Assembly: GCA_030267565.1 (NCBI GenBank)
Contig: BRXU01000008.1
Span: 3,505,555 to 3,569,554, forward strand
Direction: 5' to 3'
Length of the DNA stretch: 64,000 nt
Source: Pleodorina starrii
Lineage: Eukaryota > Chlorophyta > Chlorophyceae > Chlamydomonadales > Volvocaceae
The translations under genes were made by a program, and so were the position numbers. Numbering within the stretch: position 1 is the first letter of the stretch; every line of letters begins with the position of its first letter. Shown here piece by piece: positions 37,701 through 50,600 of this stretch. The notes below the pieces were generated by a model. That model saw nothing but the letters and a program-made list of their open reading frames with translations, made no database searches and had not been told where the DNA came from.

Positions 37701-37900
37701 GGCTGACCCGTGGGTCTACGGGGCTGACCCGCGGGTCTACGGGTCTGGCCCGCGGATCTACGGGTCTGGCACGTGGGTATACGGGGCTGAGCCATGGGTT
37801 TACGGGGCTGAGCAATGGGTCTACGGGTCTGGCACGTGGGTCTACGGGGCTGGCCCGTGGGTCTACGGGTCTGGCACGTGGGTCTCCGGACTGGCCCGTT
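22680..37900 (+). repeat. About 9.2-kb higher-order duplication (copies about 22.7-29.2 and 31.9-37.9 kb)
   Basis: Marker positions pair at a constant 9,217-bp offset: 22701/31918, 23159/32376, 24167/33384, 24482/33699, 25112/34329. The offset then drops to 8,839 (25721/34560, 26015/34854, 26582/35421, 27359/36198) and to 8,734 (27968/36702, 28220/36954, 29081/37815). The two steps, 378 and 105 bp, are 18 and 5 whole units, so the second copy has lost 23 units or the first has gained them. Confidence 0.8.
29081..33200 (+). repeat. 2,057-bp tandem higher-order repeat
   Basis: Matching landmarks are 2,057 bp apart: 29081/31138, 29290/31347, 29584/31641, 29861/31918 and 30109/32166. 2,057 equals 97 units of 21 bp plus one 20-bp unit, and the 20-bp unit (TCCGGACTGG at 29151 and 31208) is visible in each copy. 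Confidence 0.8.
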
Positions 37901-40900
37901 GGTCTACGGGGCTGGTCCGTGGGTCTACGGGTCTGGCGCGTGGGTCTACGGGGCTGACCCGCGGGTCTACGGGTCTGGCCCGTGGGTCTACGGGTCTGGC
38001 ACGTGGGTCTACGGGGCTGAGCCATGGGTCTACGGGTCTGGCCCGTGGGTCTACGGGTCTGGCGCGTGGGTCTACGGGTCTGGCCCGTGGGTCTACGGGT
38101 CTGGCCCGCGGGTCTACGGGTCTGGTCTGTGGGTCTACGGGTCTGGTCCATGGGTCTACGGGTCTGGCACGTGGGTCTACGGGGCTGAGCCATGGGTCTA
38201 CGGGTCTGGCTCGTGGGTGTACGGGTCTGGCCCGCGGATCTACGGGTCTGGCACGTGGGTATACGGGGCTGAGCCATGGGTTTACGGGGCTCAGCCATGG
38301 GTCTACGGGGCTGACCCGTGGGTCTACGGGGCTGGCCCGTGGGTCTACGGGTCTGGCACGTATGTCTACGGGGCTGAGCCATGGGTCTACGGGTCTGGCC
38401 CGTGGGTCTACGGGGCTGGCCCGTGGGTCTACGGGTCTGGCCCGTGGGTCTACGGGGCTGAGCCATGGGTCTACGGGTCTGGCCCGTGGGTCTACGGGGC
38501 TGGTCTGTGGGTCTACGGGTCTGGCCCGTGGGTCTACGGGGCTGGCACGTGGGTCTACGGGGCTGGCCCGTGGGTCTACGGGGCTGGCATGTGGGTCTAC
38601 AGGGCTGGCCCGCGGGTCTACGGGTCTGGCCCGCGGGTCTACGGGTCTGGCCCGCGGGTCTACGGGTCTGGCACGTGGGTATACGGGGCTGAGCCATGGG
38701 TCTACGGGGCTGAGCAATGGGTCTACGGGTCTGGCACATGTGTCTACGGGTCTGGCACGTGGATCTACGGGGCTGGCCCGTGGGTCTACGGGGCTGGTCC
38801 GTGGGTCTACGGGTCTGGCGCGTGGGTCTACGGGTCTGGCCCGCGGGTCTACGGGTCTGGCCCGTGGGTCTACGGGACTGGCATGTGGGTCTACGGGGCT
38901 GAGCCATGGGTCTACGGGTCTGGCCCGTGGGTCTACGGGTCTGGCGCGTGGGTCTACGGGGCTGGCCCGCGGGTCTACGGGTCTGGCCCGTGGGTCTACG
39001 GGTCTGGCACGTGGGTCTACGGGGCTGGCCCGTGGGTCTACGGGTCTGGCACGTGTGTCTACGGGGCTGACCCGTGGGTCTACGGGGCTGACCCGCGGGT
39101 CTACGGGTCTGGCCCGCGGATCTACGGGTCTGGCACGTGGGTATACGGGGCTGAGCCATGGGTTTACGGGGCTGAGCAATGGGTCTACGGGTCTGGCACG
39201 TGGGTCTACGGGGCTGGCCCGTGGGTCTACGGGTCTGGCACGTGGGTCTCCGGACTGGCCCGTTGGTCTACGGGGCTGGTCCGTGGGTCTACGGGTCTGG
39301 CCCGTGGGTCTACGGGTCTGGCACGTGGGTCTACGGGGCTGAGCCATGGGTCTACGGGTCTGGCCCGTGGGTCTACGGGTCTGGCGCGTGGGTCTACGGG
39401 TCTGGCCCGCGGGTCTACGGGTCTGGCCCGTGGGTCTACGGGTCTGGCCCGTGGGTCTACGGGTCTGGCGCGTGGGTCTACGGGGCTGGCCCACGGGTCT
39501 ACGGGTCTGGCACGTGTGTCTACGGGTCTGGCACGTATGTCTACGGGGCTGGCCCGTGGGTCTACGGGTCTGGCACGTGTGCCTACGGGTCTGGTCCGTG
39601 TGTCTACGGGGCTGACCCGTGGGTCTACGGGTCTGGCCCGTGGGTCTACGGGTCTGGCACGTATGTCTACGGGGCTCAGCCATGGGTCTACGGGTCTGGC
39701 CCGTGGGTCTACGGGGCTGGTCTGTGGGTCTACGGGTCTGGCCCGTGGGTCTACGGGGCTGGTCCGTGGGTCTACGGGTCTGGCGCGTGGGTCTACGGGG
39801 CTGAGCCATGGGTCTACGGGTCTGGTCCATGGGTCTACGGGTCTGGCCCGCGGGTCTACGGGTCTGGCCCGTGGGTCTACGGGTCTGGCCCGTGGGTCTA
39901 CGGGTCTGGCGCGTGGGTCTACGGGGCTGGCCCACGGGTCTACGGGTCTGGCACGTGTGTCTACGGGTCTGGCACGTATGTCTACGGGGCTGGCCCGTGG
40001 GTCTACGGGTCTGGCACGTGTGCCTACGGGTCTGGTCCGTGTGTCTACGGGGCTGACCCGTGGGTCTACGGGTCTGGCCCGTGGGTCTACGGGTCTGGCA
40101 CGTATGTCTACGGGGCTCAGCCATGGGTCTACGGGTCTGGCCCGTGGGTCTACGGGGCTGGTCCGTGGGTCTACGGGGCTGGCCCGTGGGTCTACGGGGC
40201 TGGCATGTGGGTCTACAGGGCTGGCCCGCGGGTCTACGGGTCTGGCCCGCGGGTCTACGGGTCTGGCCCGCGGGTCTACGGGTCTGGCACGTGGGTATAC
40301 GGGGCTGAGCCATGGGTCTACGGGGCTGAGCAATGGGTCTACGGGTCTGGCACATGTGTCTACGGGTCTGGCACGTGGATCTACGGGGCTGGCCCGTGGG
40401 TCTACGGGGCTGGTCCGTGGGTCTACGGGTCTGGCGCGTGGGTCTACGGGTCTGGCCCGCGGGTCTACGGGTCTGGCCCGTGGGTCTACGGGACTGGCAT
40501 GTGGGTCTACGGGGCTGAGCCATGGGTCTACGGGTCTGGCCCGTGGGTCTACGGGTCTGGCGCGTGGGTCTACGGGGCTGGCCCGCGGGTCTACGGGTCT
40601 GGCCCGTGGGTCTACGGGTCTGGCACGTGGGTCTACGGGGCTGGCCCGTGGGTCTACGGGTCTGGCACGTGTGTCTACGGGGCTGACCCGTGGGTCTACG
40701 GGGCTGACCCGCGGGTCTACGGGTCTGGCCCGCGGATCTACGGGTCTGGCACGTGGGTATACGGGGCTGAGCCATGGGTTTACGGGGCTGAGCAATGGGT
40801 CTATGGGTCTGGCACGTGGGTCTACGGGGCTGGCCCGTGGGTCTACGGGTCTGGCACGTGGGTCTCCGGACTGGCCCGTTGGTCTACGGGGCTGGTCCGT

Positions 40901-43080
40901 GGGTCTACGGGTCTGGCCCGTGGGTCTACGGGTCTGGCACGTGGGTCTACGGGGCTGAGCCATGGGTCTACGGGTCTGGCCCGTGGGTCTACGGGTCTGG
41001 CGCGTGGGTCTACGGGTCTGGCCCGCGGGTCTACGGGTCTGGCCCGTGGGTCTACGGGTCTGGCCCGTGGGTCTACGGGTCTGGCGCGTGGGTCTACGGG
41101 GCTGGCCCACGGGTCTACGGGTCTGGCACGTGTGTCTACGGGTCTGGCACGTATGTCTACGGGGCTGGCCCGTGGGTCTACGGGTCTGGCACGTGTGCCT
41201 ACGGGTCTGGTCCGTGTGTCTACGGGGCTGACCCGTGGGTCTACGGGTCTGGCCCGTGGGTCTACGGGTCTGGCACGTATGTCTACGGGGCTCAGCCATG
41301 GGTCTACGGGTCTGGCCCGTGGGTCTACGGGGCTGGTCTGTGGGTCTACGGGTCTGGCCCGTGGGTCTACGGGGCTGGTCCGTGGGTCTACGGGTCTGGC
41401 GCGTGGGTCTACGGGGCTGAGCCATGGGTCTACGGGTCTGGTCCATGGGTCTACGGGTCTGGCCCGTGGGTCTACGGGTCTGGTCCGGGGGTCTACGGGT
41501 CTGGTCCGTGGGTCTACGGGGCTGGCACGTGGGTCTACGGGTCTGGCCCGTGGGTCTACGGGTCTGGCACGTAGGTCTACGGGGCTCAGCCATGGGTCTA
41601 CGGTTCTTGCCCGTGGGTCTACGGGGCTGGTCTGTGGGTCTACGGGTCTTTCCCGTGGGTCTCCGGGGCTGGCACGTGTGTCTACGGGGCTGAGCCATGG
41701 GTCTACGGGTCTGGCCCGTGGGTCTACGGGTCTGGCGCGTGGGTCTACGGGGCTGGCCCGCGGGTCTACGGGTCTGGCCCGTGGGTCTACGGGTCTGGCA
41801 CGTGGGTCTACGGGGCTGGCCCGTGGGTCTACGGGTCTGGCGCGTGGGTCTACGGGTCTGGCCCGCGGGTCTACGGGTCTGGCCCGTGGGTCTACGGGAC
41901 TGGCATGTGGGTCTACGGGGCTGAGCCATGGGTCTACGGGTCTGGCCCGTGGGTCTACGGGTCTGGCGCGTGGGTCTACGGGGCTGGCCCGCGGGTCTAC
42001 GGGTCTGGCCCGTGGGTCTACGGGTCTGGCACGTGGGTCTACGGGGCTGGCCCGTGGGTCTACGGGTCTGGCACGTGTGTCTACGGGGCTGACCCGTGGG
42101 TCTACGGGGCTGACCCGCGGGTCTACGGGTCTGGCCCGCGGATCTACGGGTCTGGCACGTGGGTATACGGGGCTGAGCCATGGGTTTACGGGGCTGAGCA
42201 ATGGGTCTACGGGTCTGGCACGTGGGTCTACGGGGCTGGCCCGTGGGTCTACGGGTCTGGCACGTGGGTCTCCGGACTGGCCCGTTGGTCTACGGGGCTG
42301 GTCCGTGGGTCTACGGGTCTGGCGCGTGGGTCTACGGGGCTGACCCGCGGGTCTACGGGTCTGGCCCGTGGGTCTACGGGTCTGGCACGTGGGTCTACGG
42401 GGCTGAGCCATGGGTCTACGGGTCTGGCCCGTGGGTCTACGGGTCTGGCGCGTGGGTCTACGGGTCTGGCCCGCGGGTCTACGGGTCTGGCCCGTGGGTC
42501 TACGGGTCTGGCCCGTGGGTCTACGGGTCTGGCGCGTGGGTCTACGGGGCTGGCCCACGGGTCTACGGGTCTGGCACGTGTGTCTACGGGTCTGGCACGT
42601 ATGTTTACGGGGCTGGCCCGTGGGTCTACGGGTCTGGCACGTGTGCCTACGGGTCTGGTCCGTGTGTCTACGGGGCTGACCCGTGGGTCTACGGGGCTGG
42701 CCCGTGGGTCTACGGGTCTGGCACGTGTGTCTACGGGGCTTAGCCATGGGTCTACGGGTCTGGCCCGTGGGTCTACGGGGCTGGTCTGTGGGTCTACGGG
42801 TCTGGCCCGTGGGTCTACGGGGCTGGTCCGTGGGTCTACGGGTCTGGCCCGTGGGTCTACGGGTCTGGCCCGCGGGTCTACGGGTCTGGCCCGTGGGTCT
42901 ACGGGTCTGGCCCGTGGGTCTACGGGTCTGGCGCGTGGGTCTACGGGGCTGGCCCACGGGTCTACGGGTCTGGCACGTGTGTCTACGGGTCTGGCACGTA
43001 TGTTTACGGGGCTGGCCCGTGGGTCTACGGGTCTGGCACGTGTGCCTACGGGTCTGGTCCGTGTGTCTACGGGGCTGACC
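37815..43080 (+). repeat. Tandem higher-order repeats of 1,364, 1,616 and 1,406 bp
   Basis: The block start recurs at 37815, 39179, 40795 and 42201. Each copy carries the 20-bp marker unit (TCCGGACTGG at 37885, 39249, 40865, 42271). Spacings equal 64, 76 and 66 units plus one 20-bp unit, so copies differ only by whole-unit gains and losses. Confidence 0.75.
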
Positions 43081-43081
43081 C

Positions 43082-46000
43082 GTGGGTCTACGGGGCTGGC
43101 CCGTGGGTCTACGGGTCTGGCACGTATGTCTACGGGGCTCAGCCATGGGTCTACGGGTCTGGCCCGTGGGTCTACGGGGCTGGTCTGTGGGTCTACGGGT
43201 CTGGCCCGTGGGTCTACGGGGCTGGTCCGTGGGTCTACGGGTCTGGCGCGTGGGTCTACGGGGCTGAGCCATGGGTCTACGGGTCTGGTCCATGGGTCTA
43301 CGGGTCTGGCACGTGGGTCTACGGGGCTGAGCCATGCGTCTACGGGTCTGGCCCGTGGGTCTACGGGTCTGGCCCGTGGGTCTACGGGTCTGGTCCGGGG
43401 GTCTACGGGTCTGGTCCGTGGGTCTACGGGGCTGGCACGTGGGTCTACGGGTCTGGCCCGTGGGTCTACGGGTCTGGCACGTAGGTCTACGGGGCTGAGC
43501 CATGGGTCTACGGTTCTTGCCCGTGGGTCTACGGGGCTGGTCTGTGGGTCTACGGGTCTTTCCCGTGGGTCTCCGGGGCTGGCACGTGTGTCTACGGGGC
43601 TGACCCGTGGGTCTACGGGGCTGGCCCGTGGGTCTACGGGTCTGGCACGTGTGTCTACGGGGCTGAGCCATGGGTCTACGGGTCTGGCCCGTAGGTCTAC
43701 GGGGCTGGTCCGTGGGTCTACGGGTCTGGCGCGTGGGTCTACGGGGCTGGCCCGCGGGTCTACGGGTCTGGCCTGTGGGTCTACGGGTCTGGCACGTGGG
43801 TCTACGGGGCTGAGCGATGGGTCTACGGGTCTGGCCCGTGGGTCTACGGGTCTGGCCCGCGGGTCTACGGGTCTGGTCCGTGGGTCTACGGGTCTGGCCC
43901 ATGGGTCTACGGGTCTGGCACGTGGGTCTACGGGGCTGAGCCATGGGTCTACGGGTCTGGCCCGTGGGTCTACGGGTCTGGCCCGCGGGTCTACGGTGGC
44001 ACGTGGGTCTACGGGACTCAGCCATGGGCCTCCGGGTCTGGCACGTGGGTCTACGGGGCTGGCCCGTGGGTCTACGGGTCTGGCACGTGTGTCTACAGGG
44101 CTGAGCCATGGGTCTACGGGTCTGATCCGTTGGTCTACGGGGCTGGTCTGTGGGTCTACGGGTCTGGCACGTGGGTCTCCGGGGCTGGCACGTGTGTCTA
44201 CGGGGCTGGCCCGTGGGTCTACGGGTCTGGCCTGTGGGTCTACGGGGCTGGCCGGTGGGTCTACGGGGCTGAGCCATGGGTCTACGGGTCTGGCCCGTGG
44301 ATCTACGGGGCTGGCCTGCGGGTCTACGGGTCTGGCCCGCGGGTCTACGGGTCTGGCACGTGGGTTTACGGGGCTGACCCGCGGGTCTACGGGTCTGGTA
44401 CGTGGGTCTACGGGTCTGGCCCGTGGGTCTACGGGGCTGGCACGTGGGTCTACGGGTCTGGCACGTGGGTCTACGGGGCTGAACCATGGGTCTACGGGTC
44501 TGGCCCGTGGGTCTACGGGTCTGGCCTGTGGGTCTACGGGGCTGGCCGGTGGGTCTACGGGGCTGAGCCATGGGTCTACGGGTCTGGCCCGTGGATCTAC
44601 GGGGCTGGCCTGCGGGTCTACGGGTCTGGCCCGCGGGTCTACGGGTCTGGCACGTATGTTTACGGGGCTGGCCCGTGGGTCTACGGGTCTGGCACGTGTG
44701 CCTACGGGTCTGGTCCGTGTGTCTACGGGGCTGACCCGTGGGTCTACGGGGCTGGCCCGTGGGTCTACGGGTCTGGCACGTATGTCTACGGGGCTCAGCC
44801 ATGGGTCTACGGGTCTGGCCCGTGGGTCTACGGGGCTGGTCTGTGGGTCTACGGGTCTGGCCCGTGGGTCTACGGGGCTGGTCCGTGGGTCTACGGGTCT
44901 GGCGCGTGGGTCTACGGGGCTGAGCCATGGGTCTACGGGTCTGGTCCATGGGTCTACGGGTCTGGCACGTGGGTCTACGGGGCTGAGCCATGCGTCTACG
45001 GGTCTGGCCCGTGGGTCTACGGGTCTGGCCCGTGGGTCTACGGGTCTGGTCCGGGGGTCTACGGGTCTGGTCCGTGGGTCTACGGGGCTGGCACGTGGGT
45101 CTACGGGTCTGGCCCGTGGGTCTACGGGTCTGGCACGTAGGTCTACGGGGCTGAGCCATGGGTCTACGGTTCTTGCCCGTGGGTCTACGGGGCTGGTCTG
45201 TGGGTCTACGGGTCTTTCCCGTGGGTCTCCGGGGCTGGCACGTGTGTCTACGGGGCTGACCCGTGGGTCTACGGGGCTGGCCCGTGGGTCTACGGGTCTG
45301 GCACGTGTGTCTACGGGGCTGAGCCATGGGTCTACGGGTCTGGCCCGTAGGTCTACGGGGCTGGTCCGTGGGTCTACGGGTCTGGCGCGTGGGTCTACGG
45401 GGCTGGCCCGCGGGTCTACGGGTCTGGCCTGTGGGTCTACGGGTCTGGCACGTGGGTCTACGGGGCTGAGCGATGGGTCTACGGGTCTGGCCCGTGGGTC
45501 TACGGGTCTGGCCCGCGGGTCTACGGGTCTGGTCCGTGGGTCTACGGGTCAGGCCCATGGGTCCACGGGTCTGGCACGTGGGTCTACGGGGCTGAGCCAT
45601 GGGTCTACGGGTCTGGCCCGTGGGTCTACGGGTCTGGCCCGCGGGTCTACGGTGGCACGTGGGTCTACGGGACTCAGCCATGGGCCTCCGGGTCTGGCAC
45701 GTGGGTCTACGGGGCTGGCCCGTGGGTCTACGGGTCTGGCACGTGTGTCTACAGGGCTGAGCCATGGGTCTACGGGTCTGATCCGTTGGTCTACGGGGCT
45801 GGTCTGTGGGTCTACGGGTCTGGCACGTGGGTCTCCGGGGCTGGCACGTGTGTCTACGGGGCTGGCCCGTGGGTCTACGGGTCTGGCCTGTGGGTCTACG
45901 GGGCTGGCCGGTGGGTCTACGGGGCTGAGCCATGGGTCTACGGGTCTGGCCCGTGGATCTACGGGGCTGGCCTGCGGGTCTACGGGTCTGGCCCGCGGGT

Positions 46001-46130
46001 CTACGGGTCTGGCACGTGGGTTTACGGGGCTGACCCGCGGGTCTACGGGTCTGGTACGTGGGTCTACGGGTCTGGCCCGTGGGTCTACGGGGCTGGCACG
46101 TGGGTCTACGGGTCTGGCACGTGGGTCTAC
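43082..46130 (+). repeat. 1,656-bp tandem higher-order repeat
   Basis: Landmarks pair at 1,656 bp: 43082/44738, 43991/45647 and 44130/45786. The marker is a unit that lost 3 bp (CTACGGTGGCACGTGG) at 43991 and 45647. The period is 78 units plus one 18-bp unit. The copies stop matching soon after about 46,130. Confidence 0.75.
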
Positions 46131-47611
46131 GGGGCTGAGCCATGGGTCTACGGGTCTGGCCCGTGGGTCTACGGGGCTGGTCTGTGGGTCTACGGGGCTG
46201 GCCCGTGGGTCTACGGGGCTGAGCCATGGGTCTACGGGTCTGGCACATGTGTCTACGGGTCTGGCGCGTGGGTTTACGGGGCTGGCCCGTGGGTCTACGG
46301 GGCTGGTCCGTGGGTCTAGGGGTCTGGCGCGTGGGTCTACGGGTCTGGCCCGCGGGTCTACGGGTCTGGCCCGTGGGTCTACGGGTCTGGCACGTGGGTC
46401 TACGGGGCTGAGCCATGGGTCTACGGGTCTGGCCCGTGGGTCTACGGGTCTGGCGCGTGGGTCTACGGGGCTGGCCCGCGGGTCTACAGGGCTGACCCGT
46501 GGGTCTACGGGTCTTGCACGTGTGTCTACGGGGCTGGCCCGTGGGTCTACGGGTCTGGCACGTGTGTCTACGGGGCTGAACCATGGGTCTACGGGTCTGG
46601 CCCGTGGGTCTACGGGGCTGGTCTGTAGGTCTACGGGGCTGGCCCGTGGGTCTACGGGGCTGAGCCATGGGTCTACGGGTCTGGCCCGTGGGTCTACGGG
46701 TCTGGCATGTGGGTCTACGGGGCTGGCCTGCGGGTCTACGGGTCTGGCCCGCGTGTCTACGGGTCTGGCCCGTGGGTCTACGGGTCTGGCACGTGGGTCT
46801 AAGGGGCTGGCCCGTGGGTCTACGGGTCTGGCACGTGTGTCTACAGAGCTGAGCCATGGGTCTACGGGTCTGATCCATGGGTCTACGGGGCTGGTCTGTG
46901 GGTCTACGGGTCTGGCACGTGGGTCTACGGGGCTGGCATGTGGGTCTACAGGGCTGGCCCGCGGGTCTGCGGGTCTGGCCCGTGGGTCTATGGGTCTGGC
47001 CCGTGGGTCTACGGGGCTGGCCCGTGGGTCTACGGGGCTGGTCTGCGGGTCTTCAGGGCTGGCACGTGGGTCTACGGAGCTGAGCCATGGGTCTACGGGG
47101 CTGGCCCGCGGGTCTACGGGTCTGGCCCGCGGGTCTACGGGTCTGGCACGTGGGTCTACGGGGCTGAGCCATGGGTCTACGGGGCTGGCCCTTGGGTCTA
47201 CGGGGCTGGCCCGCGGGTCTACGGGTCTGGCCCGTGGGTCTACGGGTCTGGCCCGTGGGTCTACGGGTCTGGCACGTGGGTCTACGGGGCTGAGCCATGG
47301 GTCTACGGGTCTGGCCCGTGGGTCTACGGGGCTTGTCCGTGGGTCTACGGGGCTGGTCTGTGGGTCTACGGGGCTGACACGTGGGTCTACGGGGCTGGTC
47401 CGTGGGTCTACGGGGCTGGCACGTGGGTCTACGGGTCTGGCACGTGGGTCTACGGGACTCAGCCATGGGCCTCCGGGGCTGGCATGTGGGTCTGCAGGGC
47501 TTGCCCGCGGGTCTACGGGGCTGGCCCGCGGGTCTACCGGTCTGGCCCGCGGGTCTCAGGGTCTGGCACGTGGGTCTACGGGGCTGAGCCATGGGTCTAC
47601 GGGGCTGAGCA

Positions 47612-50600
47612 ATGGGTCTACGGGTCTGGCACATGTGTCTACGGGTCTGGCCCGTGGGTTTACGGGGCTGGCCCTTGGGTCTACGGGGCTGGTCCGTGGG
47701 TCTGGGGGTCTGGCGCGTGGGTCTACGGGTCTGGCCCGCGGGTCTACGGGTCTGGCCCGTGGGTCTACGGGTCTGGCACGTGGGTCTACGGGGCTGAGCC
47801 ATGGGTCTACGGGTCTGGCCCGTGGGTCTACGGGTCTGGCGCGTGGGTCTACGGGGCTGGCCCGCGGGTCTACGGGTCGGGCCCGTGGGTCTACGGGTCT
47901 GGCACGTGGGTCTACGGGGCTGGCCCGTGGGTCTACGGGTCTGGCACGTGTGTCTACGGGGCTGAACCATGGGTCTACGGGTCTGGCCCGTGGGTCTACG
48001 GGGCTGGTCTGTGGGTCTACGGGGCTGGCCCGCGGGTCTACGGGGCTGAGCCATGGGTCTACGGGTCTGGCCCGTGGGTCTACGGGGCTGGTCTGTGGGT
48101 CTACAGGGCTGGCCTGCGGGTGTACGGGTCTGGCCCGCGTGTCTACGGGTCTGGCCCGTGGGTCTAAGGGGCTGGCACGTGGGTCTAAGGGGCTGGCCCG
48201 TGGGTCTACGGGTCTGGCACGTGTGTCTACAGGGCTAAGCCATGGGTCTACGGGTCCGATCCGTGGGTCTACGGGGCTGGCATGTGGGTCTATGGGTCTG
48301 GCCCGTGGGTCTATGGGTCTGGTCTGCGGGTCTTCAGTGCTGGCACGTGGGTCTACGGAGCTGAGCCATGGGTCTACGGGGCTGGCCCGCGGGTCTACGG
48401 GTCTGGCCCGTGGGTCTACGGGTCTGGCGCGAAGGTCTACGGGGCTGTCCCGCGGGTCTACGGGTCTGGCCCGTAGGTCTACGGGTCTGGCACGTGGGTC
48501 TACGGGGCTGAGCCATGGGTCTACGGGTCTGGCCCGTGGGTCTACGGGGCTGCCCCGTGGGTCTACGGGGCTGGTCTGTGGGTCTACGGGGCTGGTCTGT
48601 GGGTCTACGGGTCTGGCCCGTGGGTCTACGGGGCTGGTCTGTGGGTCTACGGGGCTGGTCTGTGGGTCTACGGGGCTGGCACGTGGGTCTACGGGGCTGG
48701 TCTGTGGGTCTACGGGTCTGGCCCGTGGGTCTACGGGGCTGGTCTGTGGGTCTACGGGGCTGGTCTGTGGGTCTACGGGGCTGACACGTGGGTCTACGGG
48801 GCTGGTCCGTGGGTCTACGGGTCTGGCCCGTTGGTCTACGGGTCTGGCACGTGGGTCTACGGGGCTGAGCCATGGGTCTACGGGTCTGGCCCGTGGGTCT
48901 ACGGGTCTGGCCCGTGGGTCTACGGGGCTGAGCCATGGGTCTACGGGGCTGGCCCGCGGGTCTACGGGTCTGGCCCGCGGTTCTACGGGTCTGGCACGTG
49001 GGTCTACGGGGCTGAGCCATGGGTCTACGGGTCTGGCCCGTGGGTCTACGGGTCTGGCCCGTGGGTCTACGGGGCTGGCCCGCGGGTCTACGGGTCTGGC
49101 CCGTGGGTCTACGGGTCTGGCCCGTGGGTCTACGGGTCTGGCACGTGGGTCTACGGGGCTGAGCCATGGGTCTACGGGTCTGGCCCGTGGGTCTACGGGG
49201 CTGGTCCGTGGGTCTACGGGGCTGGTCTGTGGGTCTACGGGGCTGACACGTGGGTCTACGGGGCTGGTCCGTGGGTCTACGGGGCTGGCACGTGGGTCTA
49301 CGGGTCTGGCCCGTGGGTCTACGGGGCTGGTCTGTGGGTCTACGGGGCTGGTCTGTGGGTCTACGGGGCTGACACGTGGGTCTACGGGGCTGGTCTGTGG
49401 GTCTACGGGTCTGGCCCGTGGGTCTACGGGGCTGGTCTGTGGGTCTACGGGGCTGGTCTGTGGGTCTACGGGGCTGACACGTGGGTCTACGGGGCTGGTC
49501 CGTGGGTCTACGGGTCTGGCCCGTTGGTCTACGGGTCTGGCACGTGGGTCTACGGGGCTGAGCCATGGGTGTATGGGTCTGGTCTGCGGGTCTTCAGTGC
49601 TGGCACGTGGGTCTACGGAGCTGAGCCATGGGTCTACGGGGCTGGCCCGCGGGTCTACGGGTCTGGCCCGCGGTTCTACGGGTCTGGCACGTGGGTCTAC
49701 TGGGCTGAGCCATGGGTCTACGGGTCTGGCCCGTGGGTCTACGGGTCTGGCGCGTGGGTCTACGGGGCTGGCCCGCAGGTCTACGGGTCTGGCCCGTGGG
49801 TCTACGGGTCTGGCCCGTGGGTCTACGGGTCTGGCACGTGGGTCTACGGGGCTGAGCCATGGGTCTACGGGTCTGGCCCGTGGGTCTACGGGGCTGGTCC
49901 GTGGGTCTACGGGGCTGGTCTGTGGGTCTACGGGGCTGACACGTGGGTCTACGGGGCTGGTCCGCGGGTCTACGGGGCTGGCACGTGGGTCTACGGGTCT
50001 GGCACGTGGGTCTACGGGACTCAGCCATGGGCCTCCGGGGCTGGCATGTGGGTCTACAGGGCTGGCCCGCGGGTCTACGGGGCTGGCCCGCGGGTCTACC
50101 GGTCTGGCCCGCGGGTCTAAGGGTCTGGCACGTGGGTCTACGGGGCTGAGCCATGGGTCTACGGGGCTGAGCAATGGGTCTACGGGTCTGGCACATGTGT
50201 CTACGGGTCTGGCCCGTGGGTTTACGGGGCTGGCCCTTGGGTCTACGGGGCTGGTCCGTGGGTCTAGGGGTCTGGCGCGTGGGTCTACGGGTCTGGCCCG
50301 CGGGTCTACGGGTCTGGCCCGTGGGTCTACGGGTCTGGCACGTGGGTCTACGGGGCTGAGCCATGGGTCTACGGGTCTGGCCCGTGGGTCTACGGGTCTG
50401 GCGCGTGGGTCTACGGGGCTGGCCCGCGGGTCTACGGGTCGGGCCCGTGGGTCTACGGGTCTGGCACGTGGGTCTACGGGGCTAACCCGTGGGTCTACGG
50501 GTCTGGCACGTGTGTCTACGGGGCTGAACCATGGGTCTACGGGTCTGGCCCGTGGGTCTACGGGGCTGGTCTGTGGGTCTACGGGGCTGGCCCGCGGGTC

